This document shows positions 10,299 through 21,670 of a stretch of DNA of 64,000 nucleotides, piece by piece. Within the stretch, counting starts at the first letter, position 1; each line of letters starts with the position of its first letter. The position numbers were made by a program, and so were the translations under genes. The notes under the pieces were generated by a model. That model was given only the letters and a program-made list of their open reading frames with translations. It was not told the origin of the DNA and ran no database searches. Source of the DNA: Pseudocolwellia sp. AS88 (GTDB lineage Bacteria; Pseudomonadota; Gammaproteobacteria; Enterobacterales; Alteromonadaceae); assembly GCF_030551755.1 (NCBI RefSeq), contig NZ_JAUPEC010000010.1:1-64000 (forward strand), in the 5' to 3' direction.

Positions 10299-11764
10299 TT
10301 GCTAGATGCTCCTAACAAAACACTTGAAGCTAGACTTTTAGCTACCGCACCAATATTGCCAGCGCCTTGAGTAATAACCATGTCGCCATCTTGCAACTGG
10401 CTTTGCAGTAATTCGTCTAATTTACTTACATCACTTACATATATAGGTTCTACTTGACCACGCTGTCTTATGCTTCTCGCTAAACTTTTACTATCAGCAC
10501 TTGGAATTGGAGGTTCGCCTGCCGCGTAAACGTCGAGTAAATACAAACAATCAACTTCAGATAGCACTTCAACAAAGTCTTCATATAAATCGCGTGTTCT
10601 TGAGTATCTATGTGGCTGAAATACCATGACTAATCGTTTTTCAGGCCAACCATTTCGCATCGCTTTAATGGTAACTTGTACTTCTCTTGGGTGATGTCCG
10701 TAGTCATCAACCAAAACCATCTCGCCTTTATCTGTTTTTAACTCTGCAAGCTGTTCAAAACGTCTACCGATACCCGCAAACTTTTCTAGTGCAGATTGAA
10801 TCGCACTATCTTCAACATTTTCGTCAGTTGCTACAGCAATACTTGCTAGAGCATTTAATACATTATGTTCGCCAGGAAGATTAACGCTTAATTCCATTAA
10901 TTCTTTGCCTTCACGCTTAACACTAAAGTAACTTTTACCGTTAGTTTGCTTAAAGTCAGTGGCTTGAACATCTGCATCTTCTGAAAAACCATAAGTGATC
11001 ACTTGGCGACCAATTCTTGGTAAAAGCTCACGCACAACCGGGTTGTCGATACAAACCACAGCAAGACCATAAAAAGGTAAGTTATGGAGAAACTCAATGT
11101 AGGTATCTTTAAGTTTTTCAAAGTCACCTTGGTAAGTTTCCATATGGTCTTCATCAATATTGGTGATCACAGCAACCATTGGCTGTAAATGTAAGAATGA
11201 CGCATCACTTTCATCAGCTTCGGCAATTAAATAACGGCTATTGCCTAATTGGGCGTTAGTACCTGCACTATTTAATAAGCCACCAATAACAAATGTAGGA
11301 TCAAGTTGAGCTTCACCAAATACACTTGCAATTAAACTAGTCGTTGTGGTTTTTCCATGAGTACCCGCAATCGCAATACCATGTCTAAAACGCATCAGTT
11401 CAGCTAACATTTCAGCACGACGAACAACAGGAATACGCAAAGCTAATGCATGCTCAATTTCAGGATTCGTTGCATCAATAGCGGTTGAAACTACAATAAC
11501 GCTAGCGTCTTTAATATTATCTTTGTGATGACCAATAACAATTTTGGCGCCTAAGTTAGTTAAGCGCTTAACCACTTGGTTTTCACCAATATCAGAACCT
11601 GTTATTTCATAGCCTTCGTTTAGTAATACTTCTGCTATGCCGCCCATACCAGCGCCACCTATACCAACAAAATGAATACGTTTAACGCGTCTCATCTCAG
11701 GTGTTCTCATACCCACAGTATTTGAAGGCTGGTTTGATTGATTTTTTGTCATTTGCTTACTCAT
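10295..11764 (-). CDS. murC: UDP-N-acetylmuramate--L-alanine ligase
   Basis: Cytosolic Mur ligase of 489 residues that adds L-alanine to UDP-MurNAc. The Rossmann GIGGAGMGG motif (about 35-42) and the ATP loop GTHGKTTTT (134-142) are visible, followed by the HPREV region of the C-terminal domain. The chosen start overlaps the murG stop in an ATGA (11761-11764). This gives about 20 residues ahead of the conserved [13 protein letters not shown], close to the family norm. Confidence 0.97.
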   Translation of the reverse strand: MSKQMTKNQSNQPSNTVGMRTPEMRRVKRIHFVGIGGAGMGGIAEVLLNEGYEITGSDIGENQVVKRLTNLGAKIVIGHHKDNIKDASVIVVSTAIDATNPEIEHALALRIPVVRRAEMLAELMRFRHGIAIAGTHGKTTTTSLIASVFGEAQLDPTFVIGGLLNSAGTNAQLGNSRYLIAEADESDASFLHLQPMVAVITNIDEDHMETYQGDFEKLKDTYIEFLHNLPFYGLAVVCIDNPVVRELLPRIGRQVITYGFSEDADVQATDFKQTNGKSYFSVKREGKELMELSVNLPGEHNVLNALASIAVATDENVEDSAIQSALEKFAGIGRRFEQLAELKTDKGEMVLVDDYGHHPREVQVTIKAMRNGWPEKRLVMVFQPHRYSRTRDLYEDFVEVLSEVDCLYLLDVYAAGEPPIPSADSKSLARSIRQRGQVEPIYVSDVSKLDELLQSQLQDGDMVITQGAGNIGAVAKSLASSVLLGASSK

Positions 11765-12927
11765 TTCTTCGCCAATTCTATACAGATCCCAGCTACATTA
11801 GCTGTAGCATCAGCATGTGCCGCATCGTGTGCTGCTTTTGCCATTTTTTGTACTACGGTGTCTGATATAAAAAGCGTATTTAACATTTGTGCTAATGTTG
11901 TTCCATTGAATTCAGCTTGAGGAATTAACTTCGCTGCTCCACGTTCAACTAAATACATAGCATTTTTTGTTTGATGATCATCAACAGCATGTGGCAATGG
12001 AACAAATACCGCTGGTTTAGCTGCCATAGCTAATTCAGAAACGGTTAATGCGCCTGCTCTACAAATTACTACATCAGCCCATTTATAAGCTTCAGCCATA
12101 TCATCAATAAATTCTGTAACTTTCACTTTTTCTTCTGGTAAGCCATATTCTTGGTAGCTTTCTAAAACAGCTTCTTGATTGCCCTTACCTGTTTGATGCC
12201 AAACATCAATACTTTGTAGCTTTATTTGTTTCATTGCTTGCGGCACAGTGGTATTTAATATTTGCGCACCCAAGCTACCACCAACAACTAATACTTTTTT
12301 ACTACTTGCTGGTTGGTGTGGTACTACATTTTCAATAGCGATAATGTCGCTTCTTAACGGATTACCAATCACCTGATGTTCAATGCTTTCATCAAAAGCG
12401 CCTGGAAAAGCGCTTAATACACGCGATGCTATTTTTGATAAAAATCGGTTACTCATTCCTGCTACAGCATTTTGCTCATGCAATACTAAAGGTTTACCCA
12501 TGATCCAAGCAGCAACGCCACCTGGTGCACTTGCATAACCGCCCATACCTAAAACCACATCAGGCTGAACCTTACGAATAACTTGTACTGATTGATATAC
12601 AGATAACATCAGTTTAAAAGGTGTTTTCAGCCATTCTTTCCAGTTTTTATTTCGTAATCCTGCAATGTTAATAAAAGATATATCGTAACCATGTGCTGGA
12701 ACTATGGTCGCTTCCATGCGCTTAGCTGTACCTAACCAATGGACATTCCATCCAACTGATTTCAATTTATCTGCAACCGCTATACCTGGGAAAATATGTC
12801 CGCCAGTGCCGCCAGCCATCACTAATATAGTTGGCGCTTTACTGTTATCTTGTTCAATACTGCTTTGAACTGTGCTGCTTTGATCAGCTTTGGTGTTTTC
12901 GTTATTTAAAATCTTACTGTCACTCAT
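11761..12927 (-). CDS. murG: UDP-GlcNAc:lipid I N-acetylglucosaminyltransferase MurG
   Basis: GT28 enzyme of 388 residues that converts lipid I to lipid II on the cytoplasmic face. The glycine-rich loop [12 protein letters not shown] and the second GGSLGAQ motif are present. The N-terminus has about 30 extra polar residues before the usual start. The ATGA overlap with the ftsW stop (12924-12927) supports this longer form, though Met38 is a theoretical alternative. Otherwise ordinary. Confidence 0.96.
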   Translation of the reverse strand: MSDSKILNNENTKADQSSTVQSSIEQDNSKAPTILVMAGGTGGHIFPGIAVADKLKSVGWNVHWLGTAKRMEATIVPAHGYDISFINIAGLRNKNWKEWLKTPFKLMLSVYQSVQVIRKVQPDVVLGMGGYASAPGGVAAWIMGKPLVLHEQNAVAGMSNRFLSKIASRVLSAFPGAFDESIEHQVIGNPLRSDIIAIENVVPHQPASSKKVLVVGGSLGAQILNTTVPQAMKQIKLQSIDVWHQTGKGNQEAVLESYQEYGLPEEKVKVTEFIDDMAEAYKWADVVICRAGALTVSELAMAAKPAVFVPLPHAVDDHQTKNAMYLVERGAAKLIPQAEFNGTTLAQMLNTLFISDTVVQKMAKAAHDAAHADATANVAGICIELAKK

Positions 12928-14123
12928 TTCTTTCGACCTCCATTACTGGTTGCTTGAATACTCTGCAACCTAATTTCATGGTCGATTCTTAATAATACAA
13001 CTAGTGCAATGGTCATAATAATCATTGAACTACCGCCATAACTGATCAGCGGCATAGTTAAACCTTTTGTAGGAACGATCCCTGCACTTGCCCCAACGTT
13101 AACGGCAGCTTGGAAACTAAACCAAATACCTATTGCGTAGGCGAAAAATCCTTCAAAATATTTTTCTTTGCTAACTGCCGTTCTACCCAGTAACAAGGCT
13201 TTTATCACCAAAGTCATACTAAGTATTAAAATGGCAGCAATACCAACAAAACCAAATTCTTCTGCTAACACAGCCATAACAAAATCAGTGTGTGCTTCAG
13301 GTAAATATTCAAGCTTTTGAATACTATTACCTAAACCTTCACCAAAGATTTCACCTCGACCATATGCCATTAACGACTGCGTTAACTGATAACCAGATCC
13401 AAAAGGATCTTTCCATGGGTCTAAAAATCCAGTAACACGCGCCCATCGGTAAGGTGAAAGATAAGCCAGAGCTGATATGGAGACTAATCCCATTAACGCA
13501 ATAGAGATGAACTGCCATAATTTAGCACCCGCTAAAAATAACAATCCAAATGTGGTTACAAACATTACTATCACTGTTCCTAAATCTGGTTGGAACAACA
13601 ATAAAGTTGCCAGTACCCCAAAAACAACTAATGGCTTGATAAAGCCTTTAACGTTTTCCATCACCTCGTTTCGGCGACGCACTAAATAAGCTGATAAATA
13701 ACAAAAGAAAAACAGCTTTGCTGGTTCTGCCGCTTGTATAGTAATTGGTCCTAACATTATCCAACGTTGAGAACCGTTTACCGTGCGCCCTATAATTAGC
13801 ACGGCAACGAGTAAGAAAATGCCAAATATAAGTAAATTAGTACTGTGCTTATGCCATATAGCTAAGGGAACTTGCATAACAAAGCCGGCAACAATAAGGC
13901 TTAAGCCTATATATATCGAATGACGAATAATAAAATGGAATGGATTTCCAAACATACGCTCAGCAACAGGCATCGAAGAACTTGCCACCATAACTAAACC
14001 AATAATATACATAGCGAAAGCTAAAATAATATAAGTACGATCAAAGGTTTCAACGTTTGAAGAGTTAACAGTTAGCCATTGTGGTAGCGCTGGAAATTTA
14101 AGGTTATCAGTGAAAGCAGTCAT
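12924..14123 (-). CDS. ftsW: peptidoglycan glycosyltransferase FtsW (SEDS family)
   Basis: Polytopic SEDS protein of 399 residues with about ten membrane segments, which polymerises lipid II at the septum together with FtsI. SEDS signatures are visible: the NGSQRW motif in the first third, the AHTDFVMAVLAEEFG loop, and the GLTMPLISYGGSS motif near the end. The N-terminus overlaps the murD stop by 1 bp and the gene end overlaps murG, so the three genes are tightly coupled. Confidence 0.96.
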   Translation of the reverse strand: MTAFTDNLKFPALPQWLTVNSSNVETFDRTYIILAFAMYIIGLVMVASSSMPVAERMFGNPFHFIIRHSIYIGLSLIVAGFVMQVPLAIWHKHSTNLLIFGIFLLVAVLIIGRTVNGSQRWIMLGPITIQAAEPAKLFFFCYLSAYLVRRRNEVMENVKGFIKPLVVFGVLATLLLFQPDLGTVIVMFVTTFGLLFLAGAKLWQFISIALMGLVSISALAYLSPYRWARVTGFLDPWKDPFGSGYQLTQSLMAYGRGEIFGEGLGNSIQKLEYLPEAHTDFVMAVLAEEFGFVGIAAILILSMTLVIKALLLGRTAVSKEKYFEGFFAYAIGIWFSFQAAVNVGASAGIVPTKGLTMPLISYGGSSMIIMTIALVVLLRIDHEIRLQSIQATSNGGRKK

Positions 14124-15502
14124 TAACTAACCTCCTGCACTGAATGCACTGCTTTAACAAAAGCTTGTCCGCGCGCTACAAAATTCCTAAACATATCAAT
14201 ACTTGCACAAGCGGGAGACATTAAAACCATATCGCCTTGTTTAGCTACACCACTCGCTAAATGAACAGCTTTTTCTATAGATGAAACTTTAATACTGTTA
14301 TCAAATAATTCTGCAATTTTATCGCCGTCTTTCCCTAGTGTATAAAGCAGGTCTACATGTTCAGCTATCATTGCTTTTAATGGAGTAAAGTTAGCACCTT
14401 TACCTTCACCGCCAGCAATTAATATAAGCTTTTGACTGTTACCAACTACAGCAGACAAACCTTTTATCGCGGCTAAAGTAGCGCCAACATTTGTTGCTTT
14501 AGAATCGTTTATCCATTGAATACCATCTTGAGTTTCAATGCGTTCACAACGGTGCTCTAAGCCTTTAAATCCTGATAGCGCTTCCACCATTAATGGTAAC
14601 GACCAGCCTGCGTGTATACCCAAAGCTAATGCAGCTAAATAATTTAAAGCGTTATGCATTCCAGCTAAAGGCAATTTATCTAATGAAATTAACTGTTGCT
14701 CGCCGTACATAAGATATGGAACATCATCAAATACTTCGATACCAAATTCACCTGTTTGTGGTTTATCAGTACCAAAAGAGATTTGTGCTTTTACTTGGTG
14801 ATTACTTACTTGTGTAGCAAGGTCATCTCGATTTACAACCGCAACAGCACTTTGTGGGTAAATAGCTTGTTTAATCGCGGTGTAATTCTCTAAAGTTTTA
14901 TGTCGATCTAAATGATCATCACTTACGTTTAGAATACAGCCCGCCATAGCTTGCATACTTGTTAAGGTTTCAAGCTGAAAACTAGAAAGCTCTAATACAA
15001 GACAATCAATTTCTGGTTCTTTGTTATGAGCATCGTCACTTAAAAGATCCAAAACAGGTACGCCGATATTACCGCCAAGTTGAGTTTTAAAACCTAGCTT
15101 GTTGCCTAAGTAATGCAATAGAGACACAACAGTCGATTTACCATTCGAGCCTGTTACAGCCAAAATAGGTGTTTTACTTAATTGACAATAAAGCTCAACA
15201 TCGCCGATAACTTCACAATCAGAGTTTATATTGCTTTGAATAACTTCTTCATTTAAATCAACACCAGGACTAACAATTAACACTTCAGCATTTTGAATTA
15301 GCTCAGTATTCCATTGTCCGGTGTGTAAAGTCACTTGTGGGAAGTCTTTATTAAAAGTACTTAAATCTGTTGGGTTTTCTCGGCTATCATTCACAGCACA
15401 AGTAATGTCATTATTTTGCAAAAAACGCACGCAAGAAAGTCCTGTTAGGCCAGCGCCCAACACGACTATTTTCTTGTTTCTAAAATGTGCTAATTTTTGC
15501 AT
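14123..15502 (-). CDS. murD: UDP-N-acetylmuramoylalanine--D-glutamate ligase
   Basis: Mur ligase of 459 residues that adds D-glutamate to UDP-MurNAc-L-Ala. The N-terminal dinucleotide-like fold (GAGLTGLS, about 17-24), the ATP loop TGSNGKST (117-124) and the SPACAS motif in the C-terminal domain are present. It is separated from mraY by 39 bp and shares one base with ftsW. Confidence 0.96.
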   Translation of the reverse strand: MQKLAHFRNKKIVVLGAGLTGLSCVRFLQNNDITCAVNDSRENPTDLSTFNKDFPQVTLHTGQWNTELIQNAEVLIVSPGVDLNEEVIQSNINSDCEVIGDVELYCQLSKTPILAVTGSNGKSTVVSLLHYLGNKLGFKTQLGGNIGVPVLDLLSDDAHNKEPEIDCLVLELSSFQLETLTSMQAMAGCILNVSDDHLDRHKTLENYTAIKQAIYPQSAVAVVNRDDLATQVSNHQVKAQISFGTDKPQTGEFGIEVFDDVPYLMYGEQQLISLDKLPLAGMHNALNYLAALALGIHAGWSLPLMVEALSGFKGLEHRCERIETQDGIQWINDSKATNVGATLAAIKGLSAVVGNSQKLILIAGGEGKGANFTPLKAMIAEHVDLLYTLGKDGDKIAELFDNSIKVSSIEKAVHLASGVAKQGDMVLMSPACASIDMFRNFVARGQAFVKAVHSVQEVS

Positions 15503-15541
15503 TTAACGAGTTTTACCTTTTTGTTTTTTATCTCAATATTT

Positions 15542-16624
15542 CTATCGTAGTTTTAATGTCGCTAATCCAATTAATACTAAAACTACTGATATGATCCAAA
15601 ACCTCACAATAACTCTTGGCTCTGGCCAACCTTTTAATTCGTAATGATGGTGAATTGGCGCCATTCTGAAAATTCGTTGTCCACGTAATTTATAAGAGCC
15701 AACCTGTAAGATAACCGACACAGTTTCTACTACAAAAACACCGCCCATAATAAATAATACAAGCTCTTGTCTAACCAATACGGCAATAACGCCTAAGGCA
15801 GCACCTAAAGCTAAAGAACCAACATCACCCATAAATACTTGAGCAGGATAAGTGTTAAACCATAAAAACCCTAAACCTGCGCCAACAATCGCAGTACATA
15901 CCACAGCGAGTTCACTGGTTAATGGAATATGAGAAATATTTAAATATTCAGAAAAGTTTGCATTACCTGTAACATAAGCAAATAACCCCAAAGCGCCAGC
16001 TACCATTATTGTAGGAACAATAGCTAAACCATCTAAACCATCAGTTAAGTTCACTGCATTACTGGTTCCTACAATCACAAAGTAAGTCATTACAATGTAA
16101 AACAGGCCTAATTGCGGTAATACATCTTTAATAAACGGGATCACCAATGATGTTTCTTCTGGAGTTTGTGCAAACTGATACAAGAAAATCGCAGTAGCTA
16201 AACCAACAACGGTTTGCCAGAAATACTTCCAACGAGCGATTAAGCCGTTTGAATCTTTTCTAATCACCTTACGGTAATCATCTACAAAACCAATAATGCC
16301 AAAGCTCACTACAACAAATAACACAACTTGTACGTAGGTATTTGATAAGTCGCCCCATAGCAGCACACTAAAAACAATAGAGGCTAAAATTAATATGCCA
16401 CCCATTGTTGGTGTACCTGACTTAGATAAATGACTTTCTGGGCCATCGTCACGTACTGTTTGTCCTATTTGCATATCTTGTAAATATTTGATCAATTTAG
16501 GACCAAAATATAAAGACACAATCAGTGCGGTTAATGTACTTACGATGGCTCTAAACGTTAAGTATGAAAAAACGTTAAATGCACTAAAATATTGAGTTAA
16601 GTATTCGGCTAACCAAAGTAACAT
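15542..16624 (-). CDS. mraY: phospho-N-acetylmuramoyl-pentapeptide-transferase MraY
   Basis: Inner-membrane enzyme of 360 residues that transfers phospho-MurNAc-pentapeptide to undecaprenyl phosphate, making lipid I. Family motifs are visible: GTPTMGG near residue 70, [15 protein letters not shown] with the catalytic aspartates, and the [15 protein letters not shown] loop. About ten membrane segments. The start overlaps the last base of murF. Confidence 0.97.
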   Translation of the reverse strand: MLLWLAEYLTQYFSAFNVFSYLTFRAIVSTLTALIVSLYFGPKLIKYLQDMQIGQTVRDDGPESHLSKSGTPTMGGILILASIVFSVLLWGDLSNTYVQVVLFVVVSFGIIGFVDDYRKVIRKDSNGLIARWKYFWQTVVGLATAIFLYQFAQTPEETSLVIPFIKDVLPQLGLFYIVMTYFVIVGTSNAVNLTDGLDGLAIVPTIMVAGALGLFAYVTGNANFSEYLNISHIPLTSELAVVCTAIVGAGLGFLWFNTYPAQVFMGDVGSLALGAALGVIAVLVRQELVLFIMGGVFVVETVSVILQVGSYKLRGQRIFRMAPIHHHYELKGWPEPRVIVRFWIISVVLVLIGLATLKLR

Positions 16625-18015
16625 TATGCTATTACCTCATTAGATTTTTGATATTGGGTAATAATTTCTTTTACAACGTGTTCCATATGCGCGCTTCTTG
16701 AACCTTTGATTAATATTGATATTTGCTGCTCTTCATTTTTTAATAATGGATGAAGCGCTTCGATAAGCGCTTCTTTAGAACTAAAATGACAGCTTGTTTC
16801 TTTTGATTGATTAAAAGCATCAGCAGTTACCTGACTTAAAACACCAACAGTTAGTAAATGTTCTATTTTACAATCACGAGCATATTCACCCACTTCTTGG
16901 TGATAACTTCTCGCTTGTGCACCTAACTCCCCCATGTCGCCCAAAATTAAAATACGTTTTCCTGGGTAACTTGCAAGTAGATCAGTTGCTGCTTTAATGG
17001 ATTCCACATTGGCGTTATAAGTATCATCAATCAATCTGATATTTTCAGTTAATTGATGGATATTAGAACGACCATTTACTGGCTGCATTTCTGCTAAACC
17101 TAAACGTATATCATCTAAACTAACACCAAATTCAATAGCAATTAGTGCCGCGGCTACAGCGTTACATACGTTATGTTTACCGGGTACCGTTAATTCGATA
17201 AAAGTATTGCCAATATGAGTATTTAAGGTAAAACTTGCACAACCTCTGTCGTCTAACACAACGTTAGCGCTATAACAGTCAGAATCACTCAAGCAAGAAA
17301 AACGACGCACTGTTTTATTTTCTAAACGCCATTGCCATTTATCTGCAAACTTACAATCTTTATTATATAAAGCCACACCGTTTTCAGATAAACCTTCATA
17401 AATCTCACCTTTGGCGCGGGCAACACCACATAAACTACCAAAACCTTCTAAATGCGCAGCCGCGATATTATTAATCAAAGCCACATCAGGTTTTGTTAAG
17501 TTTGTTGTATAAGCAATTTCACCAATATGATTTGCACCTAGCTCAACTACTGCAAAATCATGGCTATGATCTAGCCTTAATAAAGTTAATGGCACGCCAA
17601 TATCGTTATTAAAATTACCTTTTGTTGCTAAAACTTTACCTACACGAGATAAAATTGCTGAGGTCATTTCTTTTACGGTTGTCTTACCACTACTTCCAGT
17701 TATAGCAACAGTTTTAGGAGCTACAGTTTGCTTAACAAAAGCAGCTACTTGTCCTAAAGCTTTATGAGTATCTTTAACAATAATTTGCGCTAAGCTTGAA
17801 TCAACTTGATGATTAACAATAAGCGCTGAACAACCTGATTTTTCAGCCTGCTCTATAAATTTATGACCATCAAAATTAGGTCCCTTAAGGGCTAAAAATA
17901 AATCACCATTATTAATTGCACGAGTATCGGTAGTCATATTATCTATAGATAAATCATTACCGACTAATTGTCCGTCCACTGCGTTAGCAATACTTGAAAG
18001 AGTTAATGAAATCAT
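16624..18015 (-). CDS. murF: UDP-MurNAc-tripeptide--D-alanyl-D-alanine ligase
   Basis: Mur ligase of 463 residues that adds the D-Ala-D-Ala made by DdlB, completing the UDP-MurNAc-pentapeptide. The ATP loop TGSSGKTT is at 106-113, the conserved [13 protein letters not shown] segment follows, and DDTYNAN marks the substrate region. It overlaps murE by 4 bp and mraY by 1 bp. Confidence 0.97.
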   Translation of the reverse strand: MISLTLSSIANAVDGQLVGNDLSIDNMTTDTRAINNGDLFLALKGPNFDGHKFIEQAEKSGCSALIVNHQVDSSLAQIIVKDTHKALGQVAAFVKQTVAPKTVAITGSSGKTTVKEMTSAILSRVGKVLATKGNFNNDIGVPLTLLRLDHSHDFAVVELGANHIGEIAYTTNLTKPDVALINNIAAAHLEGFGSLCGVARAKGEIYEGLSENGVALYNKDCKFADKWQWRLENKTVRRFSCLSDSDCYSANVVLDDRGCASFTLNTHIGNTFIELTVPGKHNVCNAVAAALIAIEFGVSLDDIRLGLAEMQPVNGRSNIHQLTENIRLIDDTYNANVESIKAATDLLASYPGKRILILGDMGELGAQARSYHQEVGEYARDCKIEHLLTVGVLSQVTADAFNQSKETSCHFSSKEALIEALHPLLKNEEQQISILIKGSRSAHMEHVVKEIITQYQKSNEVIA

Positions 18016-19568
18016 AGCATTGCCTTCTTAGCATAAATTGATTGAACAAATTCACGCTCGTTGTAGGCAAGTTTTTCATTACCTACCACGATGTAATCTT
18101 CGTGTCCTTTTCCAGCAAACAGAATCATATCTTTTGCTGTCGCCATTTCTATTGTATTTTCTACGGCTTCACTGCGCGTCAAAATAACCTTAGCTTTTTC
18201 AGGAAACTTACAGCCTTGTAATATTTCATTAGCAATATCTGTTGGAGATTCATTTCGAGGGTTATCGTTAGTAATAACCACATGATCTGCATATTGCTCA
18301 GCAACCGCTCCCATTAATGAGCGTTTACCATTATCTCTATCTCCACCACAACCAAACACAACATACAATTCGCCTTCACAATGTAATTGGCAGGCTTTAA
18401 GTGCACTTTCTAGTGCATCAGGAGTGTGAGCATAATCGATAACAGAGGTTGGCACATTGGCTGCTGAAATCACTTCCATTCGACCAATAATAGGTTTTAA
18501 TTCGCTAATAGCTTTTGATATTTTTTCTAAGCTGTAACCTTGACTTAATAACACAGCAATTGATGCTAAAAGGTTACTAACATTGAAGTCACCCATTAAT
18601 ACGCAGCTAATATCTATATGACCTGCAAAGGTTTCTAAGCTAAATTCGACACCTTGCGATGTATGCTTAATGTTATTCGCATATACAAAACATTTATGTT
18701 CTTTTACTGCTTCTGTTAAACCATAAACAAAAACATTTGAATCTGTTGTCCAACTCTTCAACCAACTTTGAGCACAAATATCATCACCATTTAACACCGC
18801 AATTTGCGCTGTATCTTTCGTGAATATTTGTTCTTTAGCTGACGCATACTTTTCCATAGTTTCATGGTAATCAAGATGATCTCTGCTCAAATTTGTAAAC
18901 ACAGCAATATCAAGAATTGATGGTGAAACACGATGTTGATCTAAAGCGTGTGACGATATTTCCATCGCTACATGACTAATGTCGTCATTAACAAAATCAT
19001 TTAATAATTTATTAAGCTCTGTAGGACCTGGCGTTGTATTTACAATCGGCGTTAAGGCATCTAATTTACCTGCACCAACGGTTCCAATAACAGCACACGA
19101 CTTACCACAGCTTTCAAACAACTGAGCTATAATTTGGCTCGTTGTGGTTTTACCGTTTGTTCCGGTAATACCGACAGTTGTTAACTTATTGTGTGCTTGT
19201 AAGTAGTATAAACTTGCTAGTCTTGATAAATTTTTATGTAATTCAAAAAATTGAACCAGCGTGACGGTTCTTTTAGATTTATGATTATTTGAATCAGTAG
19301 TTTCAACTTTTCTTAATTCGATTTTTCCATGAAGATTGACTTCATCACATTGAACCAAAATAAGCTCAGCGCCTGCTTTTATCGCCTGCTCAATATAGTC
19401 TCGACCGTCAGTTAGATGACCTAGAGTTGCAGCAAAAACATCACCGGCTTTGACTTGTCTGCTATCATTTACAAGGTCACGATTTTCTTGTTCTGATAAC
19501 TCGATAGTCAACGGAATATTGAAAGCGTTTAATGCTAAATGTATTGAAAAACGAGAGGTATTAGACAT
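18012..19568 (-). CDS. murE: UDP-MurNAc-L-Ala-D-Glu--meso-diaminopimelate ligase
   Basis: Mur ligase of 518 residues that adds the third residue of the stem peptide. The ATP loop GTNGKTTT is at 136-143. The DNPR motif (NDNPRNESP) that recognises meso-diaminopimelate, rather than lysine, is present, so the peptidoglycan is the Gram-negative mDAP type. There is a modest lysine/asparagine-rich insertion around residues 88-102. It overlaps ftsI by 8 bp and murF by 4 bp. Confidence 0.97.
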   Translation of the reverse strand: MSNTSRFSIHLALNAFNIPLTIELSEQENRDLVNDSRQVKAGDVFAATLGHLTDGRDYIEQAIKAGAELILVQCDEVNLHGKIELRKVETTDSNNHKSKRTVTLVQFFELHKNLSRLASLYYLQAHNKLTTVGITGTNGKTTTSQIIAQLFESCGKSCAVIGTVGAGKLDALTPIVNTTPGPTELNKLLNDFVNDDISHVAMEISSHALDQHRVSPSILDIAVFTNLSRDHLDYHETMEKYASAKEQIFTKDTAQIAVLNGDDICAQSWLKSWTTDSNVFVYGLTEAVKEHKCFVYANNIKHTSQGVEFSLETFAGHIDISCVLMGDFNVSNLLASIAVLLSQGYSLEKISKAISELKPIIGRMEVISAANVPTSVIDYAHTPDALESALKACQLHCEGELYVVFGCGGDRDNGKRSLMGAVAEQYADHVVITNDNPRNESPTDIANEILQGCKFPEKAKVILTRSEAVENTIEMATAKDMILFAGKGHEDYIVVGNEKLAYNEREFVQSIYAKKAML

Positions 19569-21342
19569 TGTCTTTATCCTCTACTTTTTTAACCAATTTA
19601 GTCTTAACATGGCTAACTTTTACAGCGTTAGCACCGTCTAATTTGTCAGGCGCTATGTTTAATAAATGCAATGCGCCTTTCATTACACGCGAGAATACTG
19701 GAGCTGCAACTTCACCACCATGGTACATATCACCACTTGGCTCATTAATCACTACAACAACAGACAATTCAGGTTTTGTTATTGGAGCAATACCTGCAAA
19801 TAAACCAACATAATCATTTCCGTAACTCCCCGCCATAGCTTTAAATGCGGTACCTGTTTTACCACCAACACGATAACCATCAACAATAGCGGCTTCTACA
19901 TGCTGGTTAACAACTTGCTCAAGCATGTTTACCACTTCTTGTGTATTTTCTTCAGAAAAAATACGCTCTGACTTATTAAATTGTTCGTTTTCTGGTGTTG
20001 CTTTTAAAATAGTTAAAGTACGTTTAATGCCACCATTGGCTATCGTAGAGTAAAAACGCGCCATTTGAAGTGGAGTAGCAGCTACGCCCATACCGTAAGA
20101 TAAGGTTGCTAATTCAATTTGAGACCAGCGTTGACGATCGTGCATAATACCTGAGCTCTCGCCCATTAAGCCGGTTCCAGTATCTTCACCAAAACCAGCT
20201 TCAAAGTACTTATCTAAAAAGTATTCTTTTGGTAACGACAAGGCTAATTTAGTTGTCCCCATATTTGATGAGTTAACCAAAATATCGGTAAGGCTTTGCT
20301 CACCATAGTTACGAGGGTCACTTACTCGGCGCCCACCTAATCTCATGTAACCTGGCGATGTATTGATAATGGTATCTTTGTCAACAGAACCAAATTCTAA
20401 AGCACTGATAACAGTCAGTGGTTTCATGGTCGAACCTGGCTCGTAGAAATCAGTAATGGCTCTATTGCGAAAACGATGAATTGCTGTATTTCTTCGATTA
20501 TTTGGATTGTAAGATGGGCTATTGACCATAGCCAAAATTTCACCGGTGTGAACGTTAGTTACCACTACAGAACCAGATGTTGCCTTAAAGGCTTTTACTG
20601 CGCCCTTAAGTTCTTTATAAGCAAGTGCCTGAATACGTTGATCAATACTTAACTGAACATTTTTAGGTGGCGTTGCATCTTCCACTTTTAAAATTTCAAT
20701 TTTACGACCTTTTGCATCTTTTCTGTATTGGCGTGTTCCATCAGTACCGGTAAGTAACTGGTCGTAAACTCGTTCAACACCTTCAATACCTTTATCATCA
20801 ACATTGGTAAAACCAACTAGATGAGCACTGATTTCACCTGCAGGATAGAAACGTTTTGATTCTTTTCTTAAATGAATACCAGGGATTTTTAACTGACGAA
20901 CATAATTCGCCATAGCAGGAGATACTTGACGCTCAATATAAACAAAACGTTTTGTAGGGTGGCGTAATACACGGCTGGTTAATGTATTCACATCTTGATC
21001 TAAAACATCAGCTAAGGCTTGCCAATGTTCTTTCATGTCTAATGCTTTATTCTGCATAACTATTTTAGGATCTGCCCAAATAGTTTCTACTGGAACACTT
21101 ACCGCTAACTCGTCACCATTGCGATCAACGATAGAGCCACGCTGTACGGTTTTAGCTGCGGTGCGAAGTGAACGCATATCGCCTTGCTGTTTCAACATAT
21201 CTGGTTCGATAATTTGAATGTAAGCACTACGAGCCACTAAACCTGAATAAACGAACAAGATCACACCTAGCACAACGTAAAAACGCCATGCTACGGTGGT
21301 AGGCTTGTATTTTTCATTTCGTTTAGTCATTTTTTTGCTCAT
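19561..21342 (-). CDS. ftsI: peptidoglycan DD-transpeptidase FtsI (PBP3)
   Basis: Class B penicillin-binding protein of 593 residues: a cytoplasmic tail, one membrane segment (about 19-40), a pedestal domain and a transpeptidase domain. The active-site triad motifs are visible: STMK with nucleophile S304 and K307, SSN about 50 residues later, and KTGTAFK. It crosslinks septal peptidoglycan with FtsW. It overlaps ftsL by 4 bp and murE by 8 bp. Confidence 0.97.
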   Translation of the reverse strand: MSKKMTKRNEKYKPTTVAWRFYVVLGVILFVYSGLVARSAYIQIIEPDMLKQQGDMRSLRTAAKTVQRGSIVDRNGDELAVSVPVETIWADPKIVMQNKALDMKEHWQALADVLDQDVNTLTSRVLRHPTKRFVYIERQVSPAMANYVRQLKIPGIHLRKESKRFYPAGEISAHLVGFTNVDDKGIEGVERVYDQLLTGTDGTRQYRKDAKGRKIEILKVEDATPPKNVQLSIDQRIQALAYKELKGAVKAFKATSGSVVVTNVHTGEILAMVNSPSYNPNNRRNTAIHRFRNRAITDFYEPGSTMKPLTVISALEFGSVDKDTIINTSPGYMRLGGRRVSDPRNYGEQSLTDILVNSSNMGTTKLALSLPKEYFLDKYFEAGFGEDTGTGLMGESSGIMHDRQRWSQIELATLSYGMGVAATPLQMARFYSTIANGGIKRTLTILKATPENEQFNKSERIFSEENTQEVVNMLEQVVNQHVEAAIVDGYRVGGKTGTAFKAMAGSYGNDYVGLFAGIAPITKPELSVVVVINEPSGDMYHGGEVAAPVFSRVMKGALHLLNIAPDKLDGANAVKVSHVKTKLVKKVEDKDNV

Positions 21343-21653
21343 GGCAAAGTTATAATCACTTCTGATTTAGCGTCTGGACGCTTCATGTTTAATTGTTTAG
21401 CTGCTTTACTCTCAATAGCACTGTGCTCAGCTAAGCTATTTTGTTCTAATAACAAGTTACGGTATTCAATATCTAGCTCGTCTCGTTCTACTAATAAGTT
21501 CTCAAAAGCACTGGTTGTTTGGCGGTGCATATGAGTGAAATAAATCACGTAAAATGCTGAAACCAGTACTGACATAAGTAAAACAAGTACCAAAATATTA
21601 CGCTTTAGGTCTTTCCATATTTCAAATGCCAGAACGATCTTTTTAGATGCCAT
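21339..21653 (-). CDS. ftsL: cell division protein FtsL
   Basis: Small bitopic protein of 104 residues with one membrane segment (about 18-38) and a periplasmic leucine-zipper-like coiled coil (about 45-95). It forms the FtsQLB complex that activates FtsWI. Sequence conservation in this family is low; the call rests on size, topology and its invariant place between rsmH and ftsI. Confidence 0.93.
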   Translation of the reverse strand: MASKKIVLAFEIWKDLKRNILVLVLLMSVLVSAFYVIYFTHMHRQTTSAFENLLVERDELDIEYRNLLLEQNSLAEHSAIESKAAKQLNMKRPDAKSEVIITLP

Positions 21654-21670
21654 AATCTATTGCATCTCGT